Positions 55,980 to 64,000 of a stretch of 64,000 bases of DNA are shown piece by piece. Under the pieces are notes generated by a model. It ran no database searches. It was given only the letters and a program-made list of their open reading frames with translations, and was not told where the DNA came from. Each line of letters starts with the position of its first letter. Positions within the stretch are counted from its first letter, which is position 1. This stretch comes from JAUXFK01 sp034189035 (GTDB lineage: Bacteria; Desulfobacterota; UBA8473). The stretch is from positions 1 through 64,000 of the forward strand of contig JAXHVA010000011.1 of assembly GCA_034189035.1 (NCBI GenBank), given 5' to 3'. Both the position numbers and the translations under genes were made by a program.

Positions 55980-56380
55980 TGGTTTCCTCCCTCTTACAGA
56001 GTTTGTGTCGATCTAGAAATAGAGCTTTTGCTCAATCTATGCACCTGCATTCATGGAATGTGCTTGTCATAGAGAATTTCGCTTTACAGATCACTATGCT
56101 GATTCCACAGACGAATATACTGATGTGAACTTGATAAAATCCTCATATTTCTTGACCTTGAGCAAAATTACTCATTTTAAGATGGACACCCATTTAATAG
56201 AAAAGATTTTTTGCTAAAAACGTAACTATTTAAATTTTTGTTAAGGTATCAAAATACCAATTATATGTCAACAGAATAAGATAACCTTACTTGTCAGTTA
56301 TTGTAAGAGAATCCTTGACATAAAGACCTCTTTACGTTATACGATTTGATAACAGACACAATAAAGAGGAAACAGATAAG
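55980..56380. other. 400-base intergenic region between divergent hflK and oppD-like genes
   Basis: No gene is visible; the stretch is AT-rich. It should contain the hflK promoter to the left and holds a clear promoter for the right-hand ABC gene, listed separately. Confidence 0.7.
56315..56343 (+). promoter_or_regulatory. Sigma70-type promoter of the OppD-like gene
   Basis: TTGACA at 56315-56320, a 17-base spacer and TATACG at 56338-56343. It lies about 40 bases before the ATG, which has an aaagaggaaac ribosome site. Confidence 0.55.
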
Positions 56381-57361
56381 ATGGCTGAAAAACTATTGGA
56401 TATAATCGATCTAGAGACTCACTTCATAACAGATGAGGGGATAATAAAGGCTGTTGATGGTGTAAGTCTGACCCTTAATGAAGGAGACACCCTTGGTTTG
56501 GTAGGGGAATCAGGATGTGGGAAGAGTGTTACCGCACTCTCTATTATGCGTTTGGTTCCAGATCCGCCTGGGAAGATCTTAAGAGGCGAAGTACGATTTG
56601 AAGGCAGAGATCTTCTTAAACTCAATGAGGCAGAGATGCGAAGGATCAGGGGAAACAAGATATCCATGATATTTCAAGAACCGATGACCTCTTTAAACCC
56701 GGTCTTAAAGATAGGAGAACAGATTTCAGAAGTTATAAGGCTCCATAAGGGGGTATCAAAGAAGGATGCTATTGATAGATCTGTAGATATGCTCAAACTG
56801 GTAGGGTTCCCTTCCCCACACAGAAGGATAGAAGAATATCCCCATCAGTTAAGTGGAGGGATGCGACAAAGGGTAATGATTGCTATGGCTCTATCGTGTG
56901 ATCCGAAATTGATGATTGCCGATGAACCCTCAACTGCCCTTGACGTAACGATACAGGCCCAGATAATGGACTTGATGAATCGGCTGAAAGAGGAAGTAGG
57001 GATGTCAGTTATCTTGATCACTCATGATTTAGGAGTCATAGCTGAGACTGCGAAGTATGTGGCGGTTATGTATTCAGGGAAGATAGTAGAATATGCGGAT
57101 GTAACCGATCTTTTTAAGACCCCGAAGCACCCTTATACGAGAGGACTTCTTTCTTCACTTCCTAGAATAGATGAAAAAGGAGAAACAAAGAAGAGGTTAA
57201 GTGTTATCCCTGGAATGGTACCAGGGCCTTCGGATATCCCTGAAGGATGCAAATTTTCTCCAAGATGTAAAAACTCCATGCCAGTATGCGTTGAACAAGA
57301 ACCATGGTTAAAAGAGGATAGCGATGATCATCTAGTAAGCTGTTGGATATATCTCTCCTAG
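56381..57361 (+). CDS. Orphan oligopeptide/dipeptide ABC transporter ATPase (OppD/DppD type)
   Basis: A 326-residue ATPase: Walker A GESGCGKSVTAL, Q-loop FQEPMTSLNP, signature LSGGMRQRV, Walker B LMIADEPSTALD and H-loop ITHDL. The C-terminal OppD tail with four cysteines (CKFSPRCKNSMPVCVEQEPW) is complete. It would energise peptide uptake with OppB/C permeases and OppF, none of which is in the window. Its 3' end overlaps that of hemC on the other strand by 30 bases. Confidence 0.93.
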   Translation: MAEKLLDIIDLETHFITDEGIIKAVDGVSLTLNEGDTLGLVGESGCGKSVTALSIMRLVPDPPGKILRGEVRFEGRDLLKLNEAEMRRIRGNKISMIFQEPMTSLNPVLKIGEQISEVIRLHKGVSKKDAIDRSVDMLKLVGFPSPHRRIEEYPHQLSGGMRQRVMIAMALSCDPKLMIADEPSTALDVTIQAQIMDLMNRLKEEVGMSVILITHDLGVIAETAKYVAVMYSGKIVEYADVTDLFKTPKHPYTRGLLSSLPRIDEKGETKKRLSVIPGMVPGPSDIPEGCKFSPRCKNSMPVCVEQEPWLKEDSDDHLVSCWIYLS

Positions 57362-58282
57362 AACCTCTGCTGCCCCTTTATACAAAAGCCTTTGGGCAAG
57401 TCTTTCACCCAGAAAAGTGGGATTATCAGGACTTCCCTGGATCCTGTCTCTTAACAGTATCTTCCCGTCAATACTGCTTACAATTCCGCAAAGCGATAAA
57501 ACCCCATTGTGGATTTCACCCAATGCGGCGATAGGAACTTGACAGCCTCCCCCCAATCTTCCCAAAAATTGTCTCTCTGCTGTGATTGTGATCTCTGAAT
57601 CAGGAGAGTTTAGAAAACCTGTAATTCTGTTTATCCTGTTATTATCGATCCTGGATTCAATCCCTAATGCCCCCTGTCCTATGGCCGGCAACACGATTTC
57701 TGGAGAAATATATTCCGTTATCCGGTCTTGCAAACCCAACCTCTTTACACCTGCACCAGCCACAACAATTGCATCCAGCGAAGATGTTATAAGCTTTTTC
57801 AACCTTGTGTCCAAGTTGCCCCTGAGAGGTACCATTTGGAAGTCTGGATAAATATTGAGAAGCTGAGCCTGTCTCCTCAGACTACTGGTACCTATCTTTG
57901 AATCCGACGGCATGTCTATTAGGTGTAGGTTATTCTTAGATATGAGGGCATCCCTATAGTCTTCCCTTTTTGTTATCGCGGTAATCTGTAAGCCTTCAGG
58001 AAGGGCTGTAGGAACATCTTTCATACTATGGACAGCAATGTCTACCTTCGCTTCTATAAGGGCATCTTCAATCTCTTTTACAAAAAGACCTTTCCCTCCA
58101 ACCTTTGCTAATGGTACATCTGTTATCCTATCCCCTTTGGTCTTTATCTTCTCTAGTTTGCATTCTATCCTTGGATATCTCCCTTCTATTTGTTCTTTTA
58201 CCCAGTTTGCCTGCCACAATGCAAGCTTACTTGAGCGGGTACCTATCCTTATAATATCCTTTACCATTTTCGGTCTTATCAT
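57332..58282 (-). CDS. hemC: Porphobilinogen deaminase (hydroxymethylbilane synthase)
   Basis: A 316-residue enzyme of tetrapyrrole biosynthesis that links four porphobilinogen units. Motifs: IRIGTRSSKLALWQA at the N-terminus, AVHSMKDVPTALPEGL, GTSSLRRQAQLL, and the dipyrromethane-cofactor cysteine in LGGGCQVPIAALG. Normal length. It follows the cNMP-binding membrane protein gene after 110 bases in the same direction, and converges with the OppD-like gene with a 30-base overlap of the 3' ends. Confidence 0.97.
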   Translation of the reverse strand: MIRPKMVKDIIRIGTRSSKLALWQANWVKEQIEGRYPRIECKLEKIKTKGDRITDVPLAKVGGKGLFVKEIEDALIEAKVDIAVHSMKDVPTALPEGLQITAITKREDYRDALISKNNLHLIDMPSDSKIGTSSLRRQAQLLNIYPDFQMVPLRGNLDTRLKKLITSSLDAIVVAGAGVKRLGLQDRITEYISPEIVLPAIGQGALGIESRIDNNRINRITGFLNSPDSEITITAERQFLGRLGGGCQVPIAALGEIHNGVLSLCGIVSSIDGKILLRDRIQGSPDNPTFLGERLAQRLLYKGAAEVLGEIYPTAY

Positions 58283-58391
58283 TATAGATTAAATATAAAC
58301 GGGCTATTACGCAAACAATGATCGTTTTAATGGGTATTTAAAGATATTTTTTAGCGATTTCTTGACCTTGGATGAACACTCACTCACAGAC

Positions 58392-59105
58392 TCATTCAAA
58401 AGAAAGGCTTTCTCGGCTTCTAATCCACCATCTTCCCATAGAAACAACCTGATCATTAAGTGACCTCACTCTATCATTCAATATATGCAATATCCTTTTC
58501 ATGATTTTTAGAGCCAGTGCTTTATCTACATCCATAATTTTAGAAAAATGCAACTCATCAATCTCCAGGACACGGGTCTCTCGCAATGCAATAACAGAGG
58601 CTGAAGAAGGAAGGTTCTCAATAAAGGACATCTCTCCGAATATGTCCCCATCCCCTAAATCAGCGACGGTCTTTGTTGTGTCTTCAGTTATCTTCTTCGA
58701 TACCTTTACCTGCCCTGAGTATATAATACTTAGAGTTCCTCTTTCTACCCCTTCGGTCATCAGCTTGGTATCTTTTTCATAAGTGACATCCTTGCAACAA
58801 AGCAGTATCTTTTTGATTTCATCGTCAGAGAAGTCACTAAAAAAAGACAAGTCTCTTAATGAACTGACAGTAATGTCTGAAGAAATATTTAGTTTTCTTC
58901 TATATCTCTTTTCAGATGCGATTAACTTGGCTACAGGGCAATGGTTAATGCTTCCAGTGACTAAAGAGTATACCCCAACGATAAATAGGATTACTTTAGC
59001 AGTAGGGCCTATAAATTCACCAAAATAGAGTAAAACAGAGCCAATGAGAATTATTCCTCCTAAGATTCGAAGTCCTCTGTCGATTGGGATTTCAACGGTC
59101 TTCAA
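58392..59105 (-). CDS. DUF2892-like membrane domain fused to a cNMP-binding domain
   Basis: A 237-residue protein. The N-terminal 65 residues contain two membrane segments of the DUF2892/YgaP kind (RGLRILGGIILIGSVLLYFGEF, VGVYSLVTGSINHCPV), and residues 85-205 form a cyclic-nucleotide-binding domain (MTEGVERGTLSIIYSGQVKV, LGDGDIFGEMSFIENLPSSASV). No helix-turn-helix or other output domain follows, only about 30 residues. It is not a Crp transcription factor. A regulatory or scaffold role at the membrane is inferred. The start has a strong ggaggtga ribosome site. Confidence 0.85.
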   Translation of the reverse strand: MKTVEIPIDRGLRILGGIILIGSVLLYFGEFIGPTAKVILFIVGVYSLVTGSINHCPVAKLIASEKRYRRKLNISSDITVSSLRDLSFFSDFSDDEIKKILLCCKDVTYEKDTKLMTEGVERGTLSIIYSGQVKVSKKITEDTTKTVADLGDGDIFGEMSFIENLPSSASVIALRETRVLEIDELHFSKIMDVDKALALKIMKRILHILNDRVRSLNDQVVSMGRWWIRSRESLSFE

Positions 59106-59231
59106 GAAAAATCACCTCCTTACTCAAGAGCCATTTGTGAACGTCTTTCACATCCATCCAAAAAGCGATTTACAGAACTAGCCATTTTTCTCTGCTAGTC
59201 CCGTTTTGGGTTTCTATCCGTTATGTGATAT

Positions 59232-60345
59232 TTAAAAAGAGGTGGTTGTTCTATTATTGGAGAGCAAGAAAGTTTCAATGAAACTATCAATGTCTCCGTC
59301 CAACACCGCGTCTACGTTTCCTACCTCCTTATTCGTTCTGTGATCCTTGACCATTCTATAGGGGTGGAGGATATAAGATCGGATCTGACTCCCCCAGGCA
59401 ATCTCCTTTTTATTGCTATGGAGCTCATTCATCTTCTCAGCCTTCTTTTTCAGCTCCAGTTCATAAAGCCTTGATTTCAGTACCTTCATCGCCATGGTCT
59501 TGTTCTTGTGCTGAGATCTCAAATTTTGACATTGTACCACAATTCCTGTTGGAATGTGTGTAATCCTAACAGCAGAATCTGTTCTGTTGACATGCTGTCC
59601 TCCAGCACCACTTGCACGAAAAGTGTCTATCCTCAGATCTTCTTCAGTTATATCGACGTCTATTTCGTTTTCAATATCAGGATAGACAAATACGGAAGCA
59701 AAGGATGTATGACGTCTTCCCCCTGCGTCAAAAGGTGAAATTCGAACCAATCTGTGTATCCCTATCTCTGCTTTTAGGAGACCATACGCATAATCACCTT
59801 CTACAGTAAATGTTACACTCTTTATTCCTGCCTCATCTGCACTCAGATAATCTATAAGCTCTGTTGTAAATCCTTTGCTTTCAGCCCATCGCAAATACAT
59901 TCTCATCAATATCTCTGCCCAGTCTTGAGCTTCCGTTCCGCCAGCTCCCGCATGGATACTAATGATTGCATTATTGAAATCATTTTCCTCCCCCAGCATC
60001 CGCTTGACTTCCATATAATGGGCTTCTTTTTCTATCCCATCAAGGCTTGATTCGATTTCGGCAATGACTTCTTCATCACCTTCCTCTTGAACAAGCTCCA
60101 GGAGTATAGTAACATCTTCAAGGTTGCCCTTTTGCTCTTCCCACTTACTGACTAAATTATTAAGAGACTTCCTCTCTTTTAAGTATAACTGAGCGTTTTC
60201 TTTGTCATTCCAAAAATCATGCTTTGACATCAACTTTTCTATATCATTTAGTCGTAGGTTTATACCGTCAATATCAAAGATGACCTCGAATATCATTCAA
60301 TCTTTTATCCAAATCTCTCAGCCTCTCTTGAACCTCGTCTAACAC
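59232..60345 (-). CDS. prfB: Peptide chain release factor 2, with programmed +1 frameshift
   Basis: RF2 recognises UAA and UGA and releases the peptide. The body, 347 codons, has the SPF anticodon-like motif (RISPFDAGGRRHTSF) and the GGQ catalytic motif (SGAGGQHVNRTDSA). The frame without shift would start at 60296 and lack the N-terminus. Upstream, a GTG at 60345 opens 23 codons (ending LNDIRGHL) and meets CTT TGA at 60279-60274; a +1 shift gives L-D-I-D-G and joins the main frame, as in E. coli prfB. A purine-rich cgaggt lies three bases upstream of CTT. The GTG overlaps the lnt stop. Confidence 0.95.
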
Positions 60346-61820
60346 TTTTTTACACCTCTTTTTATTATTATTATGAACATTAACACCAAACAGATTTGAG
60401 CAAAAATATCTCCATAATCAGTATAAAATGTATTGATTTTGACCAAGTGGATATCATCTACCAATACCCCTTGTGTAAATATCTCAGTGGCAAGCCTTGT
60501 CTTTCCAGTTGAATCAGTAATTGAACTTATGCCTGTATTTGCAGCCCTTATAAGGAAGACCCTGTTTTCAACTGCCCGAAAGACAACCATTGAATGATGC
60601 TGGTAAGAAGCAAATGTTTTTCCAAACCATGCATCATTGGTTATATTCACTAAAAAACATGCCCCTTTCTTGACGAATTTCCGGACAAGATCAGGGAAGA
60701 TTGCCTCATAACAAATAAAAACGCCGGCCTTTCCAAGAGGAGATGCTAAGGGCTCCGTGCTTTCCCCCGAAGAAAAATCACTGATCCCGGCAGTGATTTT
60801 TTTAATAAAATAGAGATACCTGCCTAATGGGACATACTCGCCCAACGGAACCAGATGGATTTTATCATATCTCCCGAGGAGACTTCCATTGGCTGATATT
60901 AAGAAAGCACTATTAAAATACCGGACATCTCTATTTTTAAATCGATAAGCAGGGCTGCCAAAGAGAAGGTATGAGTCGGCCTCCTTTGAGATGTCAAAGA
61001 TCAGCTTTCTATATTTGCTGTCAGATTGAAAGTAAAAAGGAGTCGCTGTCTCCGGCCATACAATCAAATCAGGGCCGGACTTTGAAGCCTGAACAGTGAG
61101 CTCTCTGTATATTCCTGTCGTCTCATCTTGAAAGGTTGGATCCCATTTCTTACTCTGATCGATATTCCCTTGGATGAGCGCGACCTTAATGGTTTTAAAT
61201 GCATTGGACTTTTTATGTACATCAGTGAGTCGCCACTGTCCATAAAAAAACGTAATGAATAAAAGAAAAAAGGTTAAAATGATCTCTTTATACTGCCTTT
61301 TTTCCTTATTTAAAAACAAGTTATAAGAATAATTGAACAACAGGGCATTTACAAGAACGATAAGGAAGCTAATCCCGTAGACGCCTGTAATATCTGAAAT
61401 CTGAATAAGGGGCAGACAAAGATACTGAGAATATCCCAAACTCTCCCAGGGGAAACCCGTGAGAAAAAATGACCGTAGATATTCTATTGAAACCCAGATG
61501 AACGGTGCTGTTGCAAACTCTTTTAAACCATGCCTTTTTTGTACGAATCTTACAAGAAATGAGAAAGCACCAATGAAAAGGCTCAAATACGAAACAAGGA
61601 GTATCAGTACAGCGATACTGAATATATAGCTAAGATTTCCATATCTCGAGACAGCGATAAAAACCCAGTTTATTACTCCCAGGAAGAATACAAAGCCGGT
61701 AATTGTACCCAGATAGAAACTCTGGTAAATGTTTTTCCCATGGATTGCATAAAATAAAGGGATCAAAGCGAACCAAGCAACAAATTCAAGATTGAACCTG
61801 GGGAATGCAATAATGAGCAA
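60339..61820 (-). CDS. lnt: Apolipoprotein N-acyltransferase
   Basis: A 493-residue membrane enzyme with an N-terminal multi-span region and a C-terminal nitrilase-like domain: catalytic glutamate in DLIVWPETATPF, lysine in GRYDKIHLVPLGEY and cysteine in VFICYEAIFPDL. It adds the N-acyl chain to lipoproteins. The start is unclear: TTG 61820 is inside the first membrane helix, and the frame stays open about 24 codons upstream (SSIKTKDILQSICSG...) without a standard start codon. Possibly a non-canonical start or a small error there. The stop overlaps the prfB GTG. Confidence 0.92.
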   Translation of the reverse strand: MLIIAFPRFNLEFVAWFALIPLFYAIHGKNIYQSFYLGTITGFVFFLGVINWVFIAVSRYGNLSYIFSIAVLILLVSYLSLFIGAFSFLVRFVQKRHGLKEFATAPFIWVSIEYLRSFFLTGFPWESLGYSQYLCLPLIQISDITGVYGISFLIVLVNALLFNYSYNLFLNKEKRQYKEIILTFFLLFITFFYGQWRLTDVHKKSNAFKTIKVALIQGNIDQSKKWDPTFQDETTGIYRELTVQASKSGPDLIVWPETATPFYFQSDSKYRKLIFDISKEADSYLLFGSPAYRFKNRDVRYFNSAFLISANGSLLGRYDKIHLVPLGEYVPLGRYLYFIKKITAGISDFSSGESTEPLASPLGKAGVFICYEAIFPDLVRKFVKKGACFLVNITNDAWFGKTFASYQHHSMVVFRAVENRVFLIRAANTGISSITDSTGKTRLATEIFTQGVLVDDIHLVKINTFYTDYGDIFAQICLVLMFIIIIKRGVKKC

Positions 61821-61900
61821 TACACCTGAACATATTGACTGTAGTATATCTTTTGTTTTTATTGATGATATTATCCGTTACCACCACCCTCTTATTCAAC

Positions 61901-62083
61901 CTATTTTTGGCTGAACTTCTCTTCCAATATTTTATAGAACAGTGTAACTGCTTTATCGAACTGCTCTTTTGAAAAGGATTTGGTCCTTACATGAAAATAC
62001 TGACAGGCAGAGTAAGGTATCTGAAACTCTGATACTTCCTCTTTGATGAGTTCAATCTCTCTTTGAAAATCTTTTTCTTCCAT
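61901..62083 (-). CDS. Small charged protein of unknown function (60 aa)
   Basis: Sequence MEEKDFQREIELIKEEVSEF...LEEKFSQK, mostly acidic and helical. It lies 25 bases after the radical SAM gene and about 80 bases before lnt in the same operon, so it is likely a real small gene. I do not recognise a family. The ATG is directly after caggag, closer than usual for a ribosome site. Confidence 0.5.
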   Translation of the reverse strand: MEEKDFQREIELIKEEVSEFQIPYSACQYFHVRTKSFSKEQFDKAVTLFYKILEEKFSQK

Positions 62084-62108
62084 CTCCTGTTCGATCCCGT
62101 ATCATTCT

Positions 62109-63272
62109 CTAAATCTTCCATATCCCTGAGATAGGGTTCTGGCAGTATTTACATCTTCCATCTTCTATATCTGTTTTTAATACTGTATAACCAATTCTTT
62201 TTATAATCAAATTCTTGCATCTGGGACAATATGTGTTCTCTCCTTCATGACCGGGAACATTTCCTATGTATACATAGTTCAATCCCATATCCAATCCAGT
62301 CTTTCTTGCCTTCTCAAGTGTCCTTATCGGAGTAGGTGGCAGATTCTTTATTTTGTACGTTGGATAGAAACGAGAAAAATGCACAGGCACATCCGCTCCG
62401 AGTCTGTTTTTTATCCATAGGCTCATCTTTGTTATCTCTTCTTCGCTGTCATTCAGTGTTGGGATGATAAGGACAACAATCTCATACCATATATTAATCG
62501 TATGAAGTAATTCCAAGGTATCAAGAACTGGTTTAAGCTTTCCAGAGCATGTCTCATAATAAAACCTTTCTGTAAATGCCTTCAGGTCAATCTTTACGCC
62601 GGTGAGGTATTTACACAGATCAACCAATGGTTTTCTGTTAATGAAACCATTTGATATCATTACATTTCCAATCCCTTCTCTCTTCGCCAATCTGGCTATG
62701 TCGTACATGTATTCATAAAAAACGACAGGCTCGGAATATGTATATGCAATCGTAGCACACCCCTCTTTCTTTGCAGTATTTACAATACTTTTCGGTGTAA
62801 TATAATAATTATTTAACTGTTCAGGTCTGAATTGTGCGATATTCCAGTTTTGACAAAACCTGCACTCAAAGTTACAACCGGCTGTAGCAATTGAAAATGC
62901 CAGTGTTCCAGGGAGGTAATGGAAAAGAGGTTTCTTCTCAATAGGGTCAGTATGTATAGAGCACGGTCTTGAGTATACCAAGCTGTAGTATTTTCCACCT
63001 CTGTTTTCTTTATTCCCACAATATCCTCGCTCCAGATCCGCTATTTTGCATCTCTTGGGACAGATTTCACATTCGATTCTTTGATTTGCCAGTTTTTTAT
63101 AATACATTACCTCCTTTAAAGGAAAATCTTCTTCCGATTCTTTATAATTGCTAGCACTAAAGACTATATTTGACAAACCATTATATTTGGCAGACGCTGA
63201 AGTAATGCTCAATGCGCATATACCTTTTGGGACTTTGCTCAGAAATTCACGTCTAGAAAAATAGGTATTCAT
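62109..63272 (-). CDS. amrS: AmmeMemoRadiSam-type radical SAM protein with Tat-like signal
   Basis: A 387-residue radical SAM enzyme of the AmrS/PflA-like family. The motif CNFECRFCQNW (CxxxCxxC) lies at about residue 135; preceding and following cysteine clusters (CEICPKRC, CPRCKN, CKYCQN) suggest extra metal sites. AmrS usually occurs with AMMECR1 and Memo proteins, which are absent here. The N-terminus reads SRREFLSKVPKG followed by a hydrophobic stretch, a twin-arginine signal pattern, so the protein may be exported with its cluster. It follows the CBS gene by 20 bases. Confidence 0.88.
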   Translation of the reverse strand: MNTYFSRREFLSKVPKGICALSITSASAKYNGLSNIVFSASNYKESEEDFPLKEVMYYKKLANQRIECEICPKRCKIADLERGYCGNKENRGGKYYSLVYSRPCSIHTDPIEKKPLFHYLPGTLAFSIATAGCNFECRFCQNWNIAQFRPEQLNNYYITPKSIVNTAKKEGCATIAYTYSEPVVFYEYMYDIARLAKREGIGNVMISNGFINRKPLVDLCKYLTGVKIDLKAFTERFYYETCSGKLKPVLDTLELLHTINIWYEIVVLIIPTLNDSEEEITKMSLWIKNRLGADVPVHFSRFYPTYKIKNLPPTPIRTLEKARKTGLDMGLNYVYIGNVPGHEGENTYCPRCKNLIIKRIGYTVLKTDIEDGRCKYCQNPISGIWKI

Positions 63273-63292
63273 TTAGGATTCCTCGGAATAAT

Positions 63293-63934
63293 CTATCCTG
63301 CGACCACGGATTGCACTTTATAACCTTTGTCTTCGATAGATTCAGCAATATGATCGATATCATCTGTATCTAAACGAAAGTAATAGACTCTCTTGCCTTT
63401 TTCTTTAGAGGATGACATGCCAACACTTATTATATCCGCCCCATTTTCCTTTATTAATTTGGATACATGTTGGAATGCCTCTGGGTCTTCTCCTAAAACG
63501 ACATCGACCCTAGAGCTGTATTTGATGACTCCCATTATTTCAATAAAAACCCCAAAGATATCTGTTTCTGTGATCATCCCGACCAACCTGTCGTTTTCTA
63601 TTACAGGCAGCCCTCCGATTTTGTTTCTTTGAAGAAGCATTGCCGCTTTTTCTATATCGGTCTGGGGAGTAACAGTAATGGGGTCTTTGGTCATTATCTG
63701 ATCCACTGTAAAGAATTTTGATGTAAAAAGGAATACCTCTTTTTTATTATTCGATTCTGAAGGGACCAGAACCTGACGAAGATCTGTGTTTGTAACTATG
63801 CCCACAAGTTTTTCAGCATCCAATACAGGGATATGGCGAATTTTATTAGTCTTCATCAGCTCAAATGCCTTCTTTATATTATCACCCGAATTGATTGTAA
63901 TCAGCTTATTCGATATGATATCTTTCACAATCAT
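63293..63934 (-). CDS. Two-CBS-domain protein with C-terminal ACT-like domain (AcuB-like)
   Basis: A 213-residue protein. Two CBS domains lie at about residues 1-60 (IVKDIISNKLITINSGDN) and 75-130 (VDQIMTKDPITVTPQTD, MITETDIFG), which usually bind adenine nucleotides. The rest (VDVVLGEDPEAFQHVSKLIKENGADIISVG) is ACT-like. AcuB-type proteins sense energy charge or amino acids. It is the first gene in the minus-strand run to prfB; its upstream region leaves the window after 66 bases. ATG at 63934 has a gaggtg ribosome site. Confidence 0.88.
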   Translation of the reverse strand: MIVKDIISNKLITINSGDNIKKAFELMKTNKIRHIPVLDAEKLVGIVTNTDLRQVLVPSESNNKKEVFLFTSKFFTVDQIMTKDPITVTPQTDIEKAAMLLQRNKIGGLPVIENDRLVGMITETDIFGVFIEIMGVIKYSSRVDVVLGEDPEAFQHVSKLIKENGADIISVGMSSSKEKGKRVYYFRLDTDDIDHIAESIEDKGYKVQSVVAG

Positions 63935-64000
63935 TATTACACCTCACTATCTGCTATATTTTTGTAATATAATATCATATTGTATTTCAGATAGTATGTT

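Noticed and set aside
59170..59215. Stem ACTAGC/GCTAGT after prfB as a terminator
   Set aside because: Only six pairs with an 11-base loop and no adjacent T-run.
1..64000. CRISPR array, tRNA or rRNA genes
   Set aside because: No regularly spaced repeats, tRNA cloverleaf with CCA-type end or conserved rRNA segments were recognised; a tRNA or covariance scan would be needed to exclude them fully.

Overview
The window looks like a chromosomal segment of an anaerobic, aromatic-acid-degrading bacterium, most likely a deltaproteobacterium (Desulfobacterota). The reasons are a benzoyl-CoA-reductase-type gene cluster, an ATP synthase Fo operon without its F1 genes, an archaeal-type thiolase with a DUF35 partner, an orphan ADP-forming acyl-CoA synthetase alpha chain, and many radical SAM and cNMP/GGDEF genes. 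The exact lineage is inference.

Layout. 1-6.3 kb: end of an unknown gene, then a 2-hydroxyacyl-CoA-dehydratase/benzoyl-CoA-reductase cluster with two near-duplicate large subunits around a PHP hydrolase gene, a third FeS subunit and two activase ATPases. 6.4-8.4 kb: palindrome, promoter and operator, then atpZ-atpI-atpB-atpE. 8.5-11.3 kb: uvrA (minus strand). 11.6-13.1 kb: acyl-CoA synthetase alpha chain. 13.1-34.9 kb: an accessory island that is partly intact (ORF6N protein, TcmP/radical SAM pair, radC, AAA-DUF4143 ATPase, MNT nucleotidyltransferase, YhaO/YhaN nuclease-ATPase pair) and largely decayed (type III mod fragment, IS1380, complete but dead type I hsdMSR, several toxin-antitoxin relics). 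35.0-38.1 kb: M16 peptidase pair. 38.1-42.6 kb (minus): antiporter-EIIA fusion, acyltransferase-hydrolase fusion, CvpA. 42.9-51.5 kb: two acyl-CoA dehydrogenases, a lone HsdS-like gene, an ORF-less group II intron, relics of a DsbA-like gene and an IS256 transposase, an HMG-CoA-synthase-like/DUF35 fusion and a thiolase, with two MITE-like elements between genes. 51.5-56.0 kb (minus): PAS-GGDEF sensor, hflC, hflK. 56.4-57.4 kb: an orphan OppD-type ATPase. 57.3-63.9 kb (minus): hemC, a membrane cNMP-binding protein, prfB with a programmed frameshift, lnt, a small protein, a Tat-signal radical SAM protein and a CBS protein.

How it works together. The left cluster would dearomatise or dehydrate an aromatic acyl-CoA with ATP-driven electrons. 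The dehydrogenase pair, HMGCS-like/DUF35 protein and thiolase would serve beta-oxidation-like cleavage of the ring-opened or side-chain CoA esters, and the ADP-forming synthetase may activate or salvage acyl-CoAs. The 13-35 kb block is an aging defense/mobile island; its best candidate for a poorly described system is the translationally coupled TcmP-radical SAM pair. The other point of special interest is the HMGCS-like protein that has lost both catalytic residues but keeps the DUF35 and thiolase partners.

No tRNA, rRNA or CRISPR array was recognised. Family assignments come from motif recognition, not from a database search.
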